64,000 nucleotides of DNA from contig JAWKZW010000001.1 in NCBI GenBank assembly GCA_041395725.1, positions 434,001 to 498,000 on the forward strand, written 5' to 3'. The notes beneath the pieces are model-generated. The model was not told where the DNA came from and made no database searches. It worked only from the letters and a program-made list of their open reading frames with translations. The stretch comes from Gammaproteobacteria bacterium (GTDB taxonomy: Bacteria; Pseudomonadota; Gammaproteobacteria; Pseudomonadales; Pseudohongiellaceae). Made by a program: the position numbers and the translations under genes. The first letter of the stretch is position 1. Each line of letters opens with the position of its first letter. Shown here piece after piece: positions 52,448 through 61,875 of this stretch.

Positions 52448-54013
52448 TTACTTTTTCATTCCTTTGCTCATAACCGCTTTCCCAACCGAGCCGCCTTTTT
52501 GACCGGCGTCGTTAGCCGGTTTAATAAATGGATGTGTGGCGTTATCCAGTGATCGGCCGACCTGCACCCCCGCCCACGCCATCATCCCACTCCATAGCAA
52601 CGGCAATCCGAGATAGAGACTGGTGGTTATCATATTCAGCAGCATGCGCTTGGCGTCGTGTTCACCGGGGTTGGCGAAGATCTGCAGGAAAACGTTGACG
52701 TCCGGGTACATCGAAAGGATCAGGTTCTGATCCACCCACATGGCCAGGTACCAGAGTACCGTCCAGAATTTTATAGTGAAGATCGCCATGCCGGCGACCA
52801 CCATCATGGCAATGGAGTAGCGGGATAGGACGACTACCAGCGGCAACAGTGCATAGATACCCAGCAGCATGATGGCCTGGACCATGGGCAATGACTGCAA
52901 CACGGCGGTCATGGTGACGGAAAACAGCGCTGACGCGGTGATCACGCCACCGCTGGCGAGGCCCCCTTTGATGATACTTCCCGCGGTATTGAACAAACCC
53001 GAACCGGAGGCATTGTTGGCGACCAGCTCGTTGCTCGACCAGGAAGGCGGCGCATTGGTAAGCACGGTTTTGGCGACGGCGTCGTTTTGCTGCTCACCGG
53101 CCAGTGCAGGAGCGATGGCGACCACCAGGCCGGAGAAGCCTGCTGACGTGGCATCGGCTTCATTGATCAGCTTCTCTCTTAGGCCGATCGCTGCATCTTC
53201 CCACCACTGTTTGCAGTACGGCTTGCCCCAGACCGGCGGTGCCGCCGGGTCGTACTCCGTATCCCTGGCTGCATTGTAGACCCAGCCGGTGATTTGGTTG
53301 GCCGGGCGCAAGGTGTCGTAATAGCCCGCGGTATCCCGGTAGACGTGTGACCCCATCCAGTCCGGGTCATCGGTGCCATAGGTGGCAAGGATGCCATTGA
53401 TCGCCGGAGAATCCGGCCGCTCTGCCTGATACCTGGAGCGGGCTGGTATGTAACACTGGCTGAAAAAATCACTGACCTCCTGCCGAAGGCGCGGGTCGGC
53501 GATAGTGGCCAGATGGGCCTGCTGTTCGAAAGTGCGCATATCCGCCACCGTTGGCAGGCCTTCGACGATAGCGTGGTTCAAACCCGAACTTAGCGCGATG
53601 ACACCATACCACCACGCCGGGACGTTGACGGTCGCGTCAGAGCCGGTGAACCCGGTTGTGCCATAGGTGCTCTGGGGAGCAGCGACCGTCGCCGTAGCGG
53701 GTGTTGGGTTGAGCAAGGTCGGTGGTGGAGAGTAAGACAGGGTTGCCGCGTTGAGGGGTGTGAGCGCAGCGGGTTGCCCTGCGAGCACGACCACTAACAG
53801 CGCGATGAACAGCTCGATTTCCATACGCCGTAGTGACAGGCCGCTGGCATGGCCTACTTCCCCGCCCTGGGCCGGTTCTCGCCAGTTGTCGATCAAGATG
53901 CCCAGAAACGGGAGATAGACGATCCCAGTACTGACCAGCACATCCCACAGTATGCCGTAGAAGGCCCAACCAAAGAGCGAAGTAAAAAGCTCCAGGTAGC
54001 TGTCGACACTCAT
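52448..54013 (-). CDS. traG: TraG N-terminal-domain mating-pair protein
   Basis: 521 residues, polytopic: helices near 10-35, 67-85, and a cluster about 350-490 (ASALFSVTMTAVLQSLPMVQAIMLLGIYALLPLVVVLS). VDSYLELFTSLFGWAFYGILWDVLVSTG at the start is characteristic of the TraG N-terminal family. It lacks the long C-terminal domain of F TraG. Stabilises mating pairs or forms part of the inner-membrane channel. Last gene of the transfer operon; its ATG overlaps the preceding stop (TGATG). Confidence 0.9.
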   Translation of the reverse strand: MSVDSYLELFTSLFGWAFYGILWDVLVSTGIVYLPFLGILIDNWREPAQGGEVGHASGLSLRRMEIELFIALLVVVLAGQPAALTPLNAATLSYSPPPTLLNPTPATATVAAPQSTYGTTGFTGSDATVNVPAWWYGVIALSSGLNHAIVEGLPTVADMRTFEQQAHLATIADPRLRQEVSDFFSQCYIPARSRYQAERPDSPAINGILATYGTDDPDWMGSHVYRDTAGYYDTLRPANQITGWVYNAARDTEYDPAAPPVWGKPYCKQWWEDAAIGLREKLINEADATSAGFSGLVVAIAPALAGEQQNDAVAKTVLTNAPPSWSSNELVANNASGSGLFNTAGSIIKGGLASGGVITASALFSVTMTAVLQSLPMVQAIMLLGIYALLPLVVVLSRYSIAMMVVAGMAIFTIKFWTVLWYLAMWVDQNLILSMYPDVNVFLQIFANPGEHDAKRMLLNMITTSLYLGLPLLWSGMMAWAGVQVGRSLDNATHPFIKPANDAGQKGGSVGKAVMSKGMKK

Positions 54014-54387
54014 CAGAAGATCGACCCTGGGATCATGCTGAAAAATTTCACCACCATTCCCTGACCCAGCACCAGTTCAAGGATGACCAGCCAGGTGACG
54101 GCGCGCCATCGAAACCACTGTAACTGTCCTGTCTGGGCGAAATTGATCTTTCCGGTTTTGGCGAAGTATTCGACGCTGGCATTCCAACCGAATGCTACCA
54201 GGGCGATGACTGTCCAACGGCCTAGCGTGAGTGTCAGGCGCCAGGTGTCGATACTCTGTTGGATGGACTGCACCGAGTCGGTCTGTAACCGGTGCATCAG
54301 CCAATAGCCTACCAGTGCCGTCAGCAGCGCGGCCGCCAAAGTAGCGATCAAGAGGCCCTTACGTTGTGCCCGACTGTTATTGAACAC
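54013..54387 (-). CDS. Small membrane protein of the ICE transfer operon
   Basis: 124 residues from GTG 54387, which overlaps the TIGR03755 stop by 11 nt; further upstream in-frame sequence lies inside that gene in another frame and is rejected. Three hydrophobic segments: LLIATLAAALLTALVGYWLM, WTVIALVAFGWNASVEYFA and VTWLVILELVLGQGMVV. It matches the small protein usually located between TIGR03755 and traG. Role unknown, probably inner membrane. Confidence 0.75.
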   Translation of the reverse strand: MFNNSRAQRKGLLIATLAAALLTALVGYWLMHRLQTDSVQSIQQSIDTWRLTLTLGRWTVIALVAFGWNASVEYFAKTGKINFAQTGQLQWFRWRAVTWLVILELVLGQGMVVKFFSMIPGSIF

Positions 54388-55717
54388 GGCCGTCCCGCAA
54401 CGGGTTCGGATCGAGGGTCGGTACTTCCGGCACGGTGAGAGAGCTCTGCCTTCTAGCCGCAGCACGTTCGAGCAACGTGGTAACGGTGTCCGAGACCACT
54501 TCTTTGCGCACACGGGTTTCGAACAGCAGGTTTTCGATTTCCTTGTCCAGCTCCGCGATGGAGTTGTCCGCATGCTCGCGAGCGACTTCTGTGGCATAGA
54601 CTTCAGGCACCTGCCTGCCCGACAGTAACAATCGCCGTGCGAACAGTGCTTTTTCGACCGTGCGCGCAGTGCTGATCTCCGAGACCAGGCGGCCCATGAT
54701 CAGGCTCTGCTCTGAGACCGGCATCTCACGGATCGATTCGATCACCTGGCGGGTGATAGCCACACCAGGCGCAGTGATCTGTTCGAGGTTGTCCAGGGTC
54801 GGTGGTGTCGCGCCGCTGACCAGGTTTTGGATTTCGGTAGTGACAGTGGCGGACTCCTGGTAGAGCTTGGGTAGTAACCCCGTACCGGGAATGCTGTCTT
54901 TACGGCAGGTGTCGCAGGTGGTGACGATGTTCTCGCCCACCACATCGACCGTCCAGTCACGGGCATCGGCTGGTGATGGCCAGATTTCCGACAGGCGCGT
55001 TGCCGATGTCACCGGCACTGGCGTCGTATCGGTGAGCGCTCTGTTCATGTTGATGTTGTAACCTGCCTCGACGATATCGCCGGTGAACTCCAGCACCGGT
55101 TGCCCACTGCCCCCGGCCTGCCCGCCGATCCAGGGTACTCCGTTATCGCCATTGGAGGATTCCACCGACTCTTTGGCGGTAACAGCATCATTGCCGCCAA
55201 TCCCCATCTGTACCTTCCAGTCGTTGCCTTTGGACAAGGTGATCAGATCGGCATAGGGGTTTTTGCCCTGGGCGATCTCGGTCTCCATCACCTCACAGGA
55301 CTTGGTAGCCAGCTGCATGGTTTCTTCGGCCTTGATCAGCGCGTTCTGAAAGAGATCGTACAAGCCGGGGTTGGCACGCTGCAGGATCAAGGCCGGCAAC
55401 GCCGCAATAGCGCTGGTCGCTGCGGCCGTCATCGCATTCATCATGTTGTCGACACCGGCCCCGATGTCATTCAGGGTGTGGGTCACCGCTGCCACCGGAT
55501 CGAATTTGCCACAACTGTAACCGAGTCCCAATTGGGCGGAACCGCCCAAGGTGACAGAGACTACTGAGGGATTGGCGGGTAAGGAGACGGGCTCTGCTCC
55601 GCCGATTTCGTAGTACCACAAACTGTCTTCAGTGGGGCCCTGCGCCGCGTGAGTAACCTGACTCACGCTCATGGCGCCAAACAACAATAGGGTACGAATA
55701 GAAGGTTTCTCGCTCAT
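54377..55717 (-). CDS. TIGR03755-family ICE protein
   Basis: 446 residues from ATG 55717 (ATGA overlap with TIGR03756). Signal peptide RTLLLFGAMSVSQVTHAAQG, then LWYYEIGGAEPVSLPANP, LGLGYSCGKFDPVAAV, CEVMETEIAQGKNPYADLI and TTCDTCRKDSIPGTGLLP, all family features. Comparable with TraH of F-type systems in size, cellular site and Cys content; the similarity of role is inference. In-frame codons upstream fall in the preceding gene. Confidence 0.9.
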   Translation of the reverse strand: MSEKPSIRTLLLFGAMSVSQVTHAAQGPTEDSLWYYEIGGAEPVSLPANPSVVSVTLGGSAQLGLGYSCGKFDPVAAVTHTLNDIGAGVDNMMNAMTAAATSAIAALPALILQRANPGLYDLFQNALIKAEETMQLATKSCEVMETEIAQGKNPYADLITLSKGNDWKVQMGIGGNDAVTAKESVESSNGDNGVPWIGGQAGGSGQPVLEFTGDIVEAGYNINMNRALTDTTPVPVTSATRLSEIWPSPADARDWTVDVVGENIVTTCDTCRKDSIPGTGLLPKLYQESATVTTEIQNLVSGATPPTLDNLEQITAPGVAITRQVIESIREMPVSEQSLIMGRLVSEISTARTVEKALFARRLLLSGRQVPEVYATEVAREHADNSIAELDKEIENLLFETRVRKEVVSDTVTTLLERAAARRQSSLTVPEVPTLDPNPLRDGRVQ

Positions 55718-56736
55718 GGTGGGTAATTGATCCAGTCGACGTTGAATAAGAAGATTCCGCGATTCTGGCAACAGCTGTAGGGGCGCCACAGATTCCAGAC
55801 ATAGTCACCCTGGGGATCGACTCGACCGCCACCCCAGCCGATTACACTGGCCAAGTCATTGGTACCAAAAACCTTGCAGTTCGATTCCGCTCTGGGTACA
55901 AGCATCTGCCACACGCCGGAGTCCGGATCGCCCTCAATCAGTGGTCCGGGCGGCCACACGCGCTGCCCTGAACTGGAGCCACCGGTTATCGGTACGTAGA
56001 TATGGGGTTGCCCCTGACGTGTGACGATATCACCGGCGCGCTGGGCATTGATGGCCGCCGCCTTGGGTTCCTCCGCCTGCGTCGTCCAGCCGGTGCGCGG
56101 GTACACTCCGCCCCAGGTCTGCAGCGGCCAGCTGCCGATCTCCCGCAAACCGGGTATCAGGCTCGCCGGGTAGAACATCTCCGGGATCTCCATCCGCCAG
56201 GAGAGTGCGTCCAGTCCCGACTGGAAATACGGAAAGAAGGGTTTAGTTTGTGCGTTGCAGAGGGAACCGGTGCTGGCGACGATGCTCGACAGGGAGCTGA
56301 CCGGATGACCGATGACATCCGTTTCCCGAAAAATCAGGTTGCGATGATCCTTGTTGCCCTCCCCGCCTTCTGTTCTGTTGCCGGCACTGTCAATCGGCAC
56401 AGCCAGCAAGCTGCCAAGCAAGCCGTTGGCGGCGGTTCGTTGTGCCACGCCTAGGGTGCTTCGAATCTCGACCCAGGGATTGCCACCGAGTTCGTTGTAG
56501 GCACTCACCACCGCATCGGGCTGGTAATGCCCCACTTTGATCGAGGTACGCACGCTGCACCCGGACAGGGAGCATTGCAACCAGAAGCAAATCCCCACCG
56601 GCGTCCAACGCATACAACTGAGCGCCGCCTGGGTAGTCTGCACAATAATTTCCGGTGTGGTAATAGAGCCCGCGTGACCGATCAGCGGCATCCACAGCAA
56701 CAGGCTCAGCCAACCACGAGTCAGGGCCGCTATCAT
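55714..56736 (-). CDS. TIGR03756-family ICE protein (TraU-like)
   Basis: 340 residues from ATG 56736. Signal peptide ALTRGWLSLLLWMPLIGHAG, then SCMRWTPVGICFWLQCSLSGCSVRTSIKVGHYQPDAVVSAY, the Cys-rich TraU-type block, and a C-terminal WNLWRPYSCCQNRGIFLF. Seven or more Cys in the mature protein imply disulfides made by the periplasmic redox proteins (TIGR03759, TIGR03757). Coupled to neighbours by ATGA overlaps on both sides. Confidence 0.92.
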   Translation of the reverse strand: MIAALTRGWLSLLLWMPLIGHAGSITTPEIIVQTTQAALSCMRWTPVGICFWLQCSLSGCSVRTSIKVGHYQPDAVVSAYNELGGNPWVEIRSTLGVAQRTAANGLLGSLLAVPIDSAGNRTEGGEGNKDHRNLIFRETDVIGHPVSSLSSIVASTGSLCNAQTKPFFPYFQSGLDALSWRMEIPEMFYPASLIPGLREIGSWPLQTWGGVYPRTGWTTQAEEPKAAAINAQRAGDIVTRQGQPHIYVPITGGSSSGQRVWPPGPLIEGDPDSGVWQMLVPRAESNCKVFGTNDLASVIGWGGGRVDPQGDYVWNLWRPYSCCQNRGIFLFNVDWINYPP

Positions 56737-57191
56737 CGTTCTGCGCTCTCTGCCAGCCACCGCTGATAAAGCCGGGTTGCGGCATTGATGTCGGTTAAAC
56801 CGTAGACCACAGCTTGACCATCGAAGACGATGGCCGGGTAACGATCGATACCGTACTGCCTTGCCTGCACCAACCCTTTGGCGGCGTTTTCCAGTTCAGT
56901 ACTGAGTTGCATGTCCATCCGCTGGTATCGCTTCAGAACCAGTTTTTTGGCGGACTCTGAATCCGCTGGCAGGTCATGTGAGAGTTCTTGCTGCAGCTGT
57001 GCTATACGGCCTATTTTATAGACAGTCGCATATTCTGACTTCATTAGTCCACGTTCTGCATTCGCTACAAATACTTCTATAATCGGGCTTTCGCCGTCAC
57101 GTGCCTGTACTTTGAAGACAGCGCCAAACACAGCAACCACAGTCAGTGCGGCATACCAGATTTTCAGCGAATTCCAATGATAATTGGCCAT
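56733..57191 (-). CDS. TIGR03757-family ICE protein (TrbC-like)
   Basis: 152 residues from MANYHWNSLKIWY. N-terminal hydrophobic helix (YAALTVVAVFGAVFKVQA), then PIIEVFVANAERG and the conserved end QYGIDRYPAIVFDGQAVVYGLTDINAATRLY, a thioredoxin-like fold lacking its Cys pair, as in TrbC. Normally placed behind the VirB4-like ATPase; here the plus-strand DUF488 pair lies between, so this gene must have its own promoter in the 232-nt divergent gap. Confidence 0.88.
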   Translation of the reverse strand: MANYHWNSLKIWYAALTVVAVFGAVFKVQARDGESPIIEVFVANAERGLMKSEYATVYKIGRIAQLQQELSHDLPADSESAKKLVLKRYQRMDMQLSTELENAAKGLVQARQYGIDRYPAIVFDGQAVVYGLTDINAATRLYQRWLAESAER

Positions 57192-57423
57192 TACAAATGG
57201 GACCTCAGATGCCAGGTTTATTCCGACATACTGACGCCAAGTCAGCGTTGACTGAAGTGGAAATCCCTTCAACCTGTAGCGCGCTTAATCCTTGTTCGCT
57301 TGTGAGTATCTCCTGAACATCTCCTGGGCTATTGGTGCCAGATTATTTAGTCCAACTGTGATAACTGATAGACTAGGTAGCATAGGAAATTCGGCCTTAC
57401 CCAGCGATAAGGTAAAAACAAAT

Positions 57424-58311
57424 ATGTACTACAGGCAGAAGGTGCTACTTGCGTTACTCGAGTCATTTGGCGGAAAACTGACCAGCACTGATTTTCAGAA
57501 ATATTTGTTCCTGTACTCTCGGCTTTGTGAGAAAGACCGTAGCTACGAGTTTGTGCCATACAAATACGGGTGCTTTTCTTTTCAATCCTATGCTGATAAA
57601 TCCAAATTGGTTGCTACTGGTTATCTGGAAGATGTCAAAGACTGGAAGCTATCTGATTCTTTCAACAGTAACGCGACAAAACTCAAAAGCGATGACTCCA
57701 GAAAAATCCAGCTGTTTCACGACAAATATGGGCCTCTCAAGGGCAAGAGGCTTTTGCAACATGTTTACCGAAGCTATCCGTATTATGCGATCAACAGTCT
57801 GGTTGCCCATGAAATATTGACGGCGGATGAATACGCTACTGTGCAGAAGCTCAAGGCTCCTAAGAAAGGAAAGTTGTTTGCCACTATTGGGTACGAGGGG
57901 ATTACCGTAGAAGAATACATCAATCGATTGATTGAAAATGATGTTCGACTTCTTGTCGATGTGAGAAAAAATCCCTTAAGTCGCAAATATGGTTTTTCAA
58001 AGACCAAACTTTCGGAGCTGTTGCATAACGTTGATATCGGGTATGAGCATTTGCCTAGACTCGGTATCGTTTCGGACAAGAGAAAAACCCTAAAATCCCA
58101 TCAAGATTACGAGAATCTGTTCTTGAACTACGAGAAAACAGTCATTCCAGAAGAACAAGAGTCTATTACCCAACTTTATGATTTTTATCTGGACTTTGGA
58201 CGCATTGCTATCACCTGCTTCGAGGAATGTCATACCATGTGTCATCGTCATAAAGTTGCAGACGCTGTTTCACGCATTGCGCCTAGTGAATTCAAAGTTG
58301 TTCACTTATAA
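57424..58311 (+). CDS. DUF488-domain protein with N-terminal winged-helix-like region
   Basis: 295 residues from ATG 57424. Residues 1-150 (RQKVLLALLESFGGKLTSTDFQKYLFLYS, VPYKYGCFSFQSYADK) look like a winged-helix domain; residues 155-295 are DUF488: FATIGYEGITVEEYINRL, LLVDVRKNPLSRKYGFSK, and the terminal ITCFEECHTMCHRHKVAD with conserved Cys/His. DUF488 function is not established. AT-rich and on the strand opposite to the transfer operon, so an insertion. Followed 20 nt later by its partner gene. Confidence 0.82.
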   Translation: MYYRQKVLLALLESFGGKLTSTDFQKYLFLYSRLCEKDRSYEFVPYKYGCFSFQSYADKSKLVATGYLEDVKDWKLSDSFNSNATKLKSDDSRKIQLFHDKYGPLKGKRLLQHVYRSYPYYAINSLVAHEILTADEYATVQKLKAPKKGKLFATIGYEGITVEEYINRLIENDVRLLVDVRKNPLSRKYGFSKTKLSELLHNVDIGYEHLPRLGIVSDKRKTLKSHQDYENLFLNYEKTVIPEEQESITQLYDFYLDFGRIAITCFEECHTMCHRHKVADAVSRIAPSEFKVVHL

Positions 58312-58331
58312 GCTCAACTACATGGGTGTCG

Positions 58332-59144
58332 ATGAAAAAAGAACGCATACTTATTACCGTCAAGACATACCCCACCATATCGAAAACATATAGTGAGCTG
58401 GTTTGTACTGCTGGCATTCGAGAAGACGGCTCCTGGATACGGATCTACCCGGTTCCATTCCGAAAGTTGTACGAAAAATACGAAAAATTCCAATGGGTAG
58501 AGATGGACGTTATCGAAAATAAAAGCGATAAACGCCATGAAAGCCATCGATTACTGAGCCCAGACTCGATAACGCTTCAAGAAAAAATGGGTACAGAAAA
58601 TAGCTGGCAAGAACGCAAATCCTACGTAATAGAAAAGGGACGCATATTTCAAGATCTTGACGAGCTAATCCAACTCAATAAGACAGGCGCTTTGTCACTT
58701 GCCACATTCAAACCCGCGAAGATTCTTGATCTGATTGTCGAGGAAGTTGATCGAGAGTGGGACAAGAGAAAAATTGAAGCTCTCAGGCAGCAAGCAAAAC
58801 AGGGTGATCTGTTTTCCGATACGCCCGAGTATTTTAGCGTTGTCAACAAGCTCCCTTACAAGTTTTCCTACCGCATTCTCGACTGTAACAATAAAGAAAG
58901 CACAATGATGATCGAGGATTGGGAAATCGGCATGTTGTTTTGGAATTGCCTGAAGAGACATCACGGGAACGAGAACAAAGCGATTCTCGACGTCAGAAAG
59001 AAATACATTGACGACTTTGCTAGCACCAAGGATATCCACCTTTTTCTCGGCACCACGTTGCAGTACGACGGATGGGCGCAAAACCCTTTCATCATTATCG
59101 GTGTGTTTGCCCCGCCGATAAAACTACAAACTGCATTTTTCTAG
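58332..59144 (+). CDS. Uncharacterised partner of the DUF488 protein
   Basis: 270 residues from MKKERILITVKTYPTISKTY (GTG 58326 is an alternative). ELVCTAGIREDGSWIRIYPVPFRKL forms a strand-rich N-terminal block; the centre is charged (EEVDREWDKRKIEALRQQAKQGDLF) and the end contains WEIGMLFWNCLKRHHGNE and LFLGTTLQYDGWAQNPFIIIG. I know similar genes only as hypothetical neighbours of DUF488 genes. Its TAG overlaps the TAG of the convergent ATPase gene within one CTAG, showing how tightly the pair was inserted. Confidence 0.75.
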   Translation: MKKERILITVKTYPTISKTYSELVCTAGIREDGSWIRIYPVPFRKLYEKYEKFQWVEMDVIENKSDKRHESHRLLSPDSITLQEKMGTENSWQERKSYVIEKGRIFQDLDELIQLNKTGALSLATFKPAKILDLIVEEVDREWDKRKIEALRQQAKQGDLFSDTPEYFSVVNKLPYKFSYRILDCNNKESTMMIEDWEIGMLFWNCLKRHHGNENKAILDVRKKYIDDFASTKDIHLFLGTTLQYDGWAQNPFIIIGVFAPPIKLQTAFF

Positions 59145-61867
59145 CCAACCCTGCTATGCGCAATTCGTCTGGCGACCTCGTAAACGGCTTCCAGCTCTGA
59201 GCAATTCTTTTCACGCATGATGGCGGCGCGTTCTGCCTTCTCGTACTTTTCGGTCATGGCCAGTGCCAGCGACAAAGCAGGAGGCACGTTCCGAAACAGG
59301 GCTTCAACCTTGTCGGCCAATACAACGCCTTCCACGTATTTTCCCGGCTCCTTGCGGGCCGAAAGCAGCAGGTTACGCTGTTCATCGTTCAGGTCTTTGA
59401 AACGGGCAATCTGATCAACCTCTTCCTTGGGCATCACCAGGCACAGCCACCACTCCATCATATTGAGCATCTTGCGGCTGGCGTCAGGGAAGTCCTCCAG
59501 ATTCTGGGTGGCGATCCAGAACCAGGCGCCGAGCTTGCGCCACATCTTGGTGATCTTGACTACGTAACGCGCAAGCAGCGGGTTAGTGGTGATGATGTGA
59601 CCCTCATCGGTGACTACCAAGGTGGGTCTTTCATCGTGCTGGTGGCGCTCCACCAGATCATTGATGTGGCTCATCATCGACAGGTAGGCGACGGTCAGCT
59701 GGTCCTCGTAACCCTCCCGGGCCAAGATGCCCATTTCGAGAATGGTGACATCGGCCTCCGGCCAGGACTGCCCCGGCCGGTTGAAGAAATGTCCGGCGAG
59801 GCCTGAGCAGAACAAGGCCATGCCATCGCCCATCTCCAGCGCACGATTGCGCCGGTGTTCGGGTAACTCCGTGTTGGTGGCGATAGCCTGAAACGCGTGA
59901 ACCACGTCCTGGGTAACCACCTGGGAGTTGCCGGAATCTTTGACCGTTTTTGCTGCGAGGATTATGGCATTGCGAATCAGCAGCCGGTCGGCACGGGTTA
60001 AGCGTGCGTCCTCACGCTCATCACCGCCGGTGATCATGATGCGCGCGGCGATCTCCATTTCGCCGAGGATATCGCGCCTGCCGCCCTCGTCTTCGATCTC
60101 GTCGTCTTCGTCCAGTGACTCTTCCAGGGTGGGGTCATCGGTATCGAGCAGGTTCAGCGCATGGCGCCGGTCGAGCAAGCGCAGTGCATCGGCAAAAGGC
60201 GGCAGACTGACATCGACATTGGGGTTCAAGGTGATCTGGTTGACCGACAAGCCATGGTGCGCAAAATGCTGCCCCAACAGGGAAAACGACGCTCCTGCTT
60301 CGATAATGAAAATGCGAGGGCGGTGACACGCCATCATCTGTTGCAGTAGATACACCAGCAGTGCCGATTTTCCTGCGCCCGTGGGTCCCAGGATCAGCAT
60401 GTGAGCGTTCTTCTTGCGATCCTCCCGATGTAGCGGGTCAAACACCAGCGGCTCCGCACCCCGGTTGTAGAACACCAGCCCCGGATGGCCGGTTCCCCGC
60501 GAACGACCATAAAACGGCAGCAGATTGGCGATATGACGGGAGAACATCAGCCGCGAGCGGCGCCGCGATTTGTCCAGGTCCGCGTCATAGGCCATGGGCA
60601 GGTTGCGGATATAGCTATCCAGCGCCAGCAAGTCGGCTTCCTGGGTGATCGGCTGTAATCCGTTCGGAAGCAGCAGCGCGTTGAGGCGATTCAAATTGTG
60701 ACGCAGGGATTTTTGATTCTCGCCGCGCACATAGAACGCCATGCTGACCGGATAAAGCTTGTTTCCCTGCGCCATCTCCCGTTCCACTTGCTCTGCATCT
60801 TCCCGGGTGATCGACGCCTCCGCCGAGTCACCGACTGAGGCGCGTTTGATTTGCGCGATATGATTGCGGGTTGTGTCCTGGGGTTTGAGCGTGAGCGTTA
60901 TCACCATGATGGTGTGCTCGGGCAAGCGATCGAACAGTGAGAATACCTGATCCCCGGCCTGGCGCTCCGCCGTGAAATGTCCAATGTCCGGCGCCCGCCG
61001 CAAGCTTTGAATGGTCACGACAGTATGCGGCAGATTATCGAACAGCCAGCTTGCCGACGCCTCGTCGGAACGCGGCATCGACAGCGTCAACTGTTCCGCA
61101 AAGTCGTAGCCAAACGGTAGTTTCTCGTCGCCCGGGTAGGGTGCCATCTGCAATAGCGATTCCGGGCTTCCGTCGGCGCAGGCTGGCTTGGGATTGAACC
61201 AGTTCAGCATCCATTGATAAAACGCCTTGCCATCAGCGCGCTGGACGTGGATCCCGGCGGAAGCCAGGGCGGCGATCCATTTGGTCGTCACATCATTGAG
61301 CGCCTCCTCCACCTCGATGGCCGCCGGGTTTTTGCCGTTGTGTGGCAAACGCCGGTAGAGTACCACCCGGATCCGACGCTGATGTCCCTGCCAACGGGAA
61401 CCGGTGACGGTGGTATCGTCAAACAAGCCTCCCGGCCGGGAAATCGCTTGCAAATGGGTCGACATCACCGCCCGGTAGTGTTGTGAATAGTCGGATGCGC
61501 GCACTGTCGGTAACGGATAGCGGGCCAGCTGGGCATCGAACTGGTTAAGACGGGGTTCGTCCTGCACATAGACCTGTAATACCCAGGGCGCCTCGTCACG
61601 CTCAGGGATAGCCTCATTGAGTGCAGTCTGGATGGTATCGCGCAGCTGTGTCATGAACGCCGGTGTGCGTGCTTCACAGCCGACCGGGATGATTTCAAAC
61701 AGGGCGCCCAGGCTGACGCCGTCTTCCAACAGAAAGGCTTTGCACTCGGGAATGTATTCCATCCAGGGCAACAGATCGGTAAACGACGGTGGACGGTTGT
61801 AGTGCTGCTTGATCGCAGCACTGGTGAGCGGCGCTGCGTCCAGAACATCCGATTGCTTGACTGGCAT
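59141..61867 (-). CDS. VirB4/TraC-like conjugative transfer ATPase (TIGR03744)
   Basis: 908 residues. N-terminal TraC-like region, Walker A ILGPTGAGKSALL near 490, an acidic insert (LEESLDEDDEIEDEGG) near 590, Walker B-like PTLVVTDEGHIIT near 755, and ATQNLEDFPDASRKML after it. It powers pilus assembly and substrate transfer at the inner membrane. Intact and full length. Follows TIGR03751 by 8 nt. Its 3' end abuts the inserted DUF488 module with convergent overlapping stops. Confidence 0.95.
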   Translation of the reverse strand: MPVKQSDVLDAAPLTSAAIKQHYNRPPSFTDLLPWMEYIPECKAFLLEDGVSLGALFEIIPVGCEARTPAFMTQLRDTIQTALNEAIPERDEAPWVLQVYVQDEPRLNQFDAQLARYPLPTVRASDYSQHYRAVMSTHLQAISRPGGLFDDTTVTGSRWQGHQRRIRVVLYRRLPHNGKNPAAIEVEEALNDVTTKWIAALASAGIHVQRADGKAFYQWMLNWFNPKPACADGSPESLLQMAPYPGDEKLPFGYDFAEQLTLSMPRSDEASASWLFDNLPHTVVTIQSLRRAPDIGHFTAERQAGDQVFSLFDRLPEHTIMVITLTLKPQDTTRNHIAQIKRASVGDSAEASITREDAEQVEREMAQGNKLYPVSMAFYVRGENQKSLRHNLNRLNALLLPNGLQPITQEADLLALDSYIRNLPMAYDADLDKSRRRSRLMFSRHIANLLPFYGRSRGTGHPGLVFYNRGAEPLVFDPLHREDRKKNAHMLILGPTGAGKSALLVYLLQQMMACHRPRIFIIEAGASFSLLGQHFAHHGLSVNQITLNPNVDVSLPPFADALRLLDRRHALNLLDTDDPTLEESLDEDDEIEDEGGRRDILGEMEIAARIMITGGDEREDARLTRADRLLIRNAIILAAKTVKDSGNSQVVTQDVVHAFQAIATNTELPEHRRNRALEMGDGMALFCSGLAGHFFNRPGQSWPEADVTILEMGILAREGYEDQLTVAYLSMMSHINDLVERHQHDERPTLVVTDEGHIITTNPLLARYVVKITKMWRKLGAWFWIATQNLEDFPDASRKMLNMMEWWLCLVMPKEEVDQIARFKDLNDEQRNLLLSARKEPGKYVEGVVLADKVEALFRNVPPALSLALAMTEKYEKAERAAIMREKNCSELEAVYEVARRIAHSRVG

Positions 61868-61875
61868 GGGTACCC

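Noticed and set aside
54388..54597. Upstream extension of the small membrane-protein gene before traG
   Set aside because: These codons lie in another frame of TIGR03755; the GTG at 54387 gives the normal overlap and a sensible protein.
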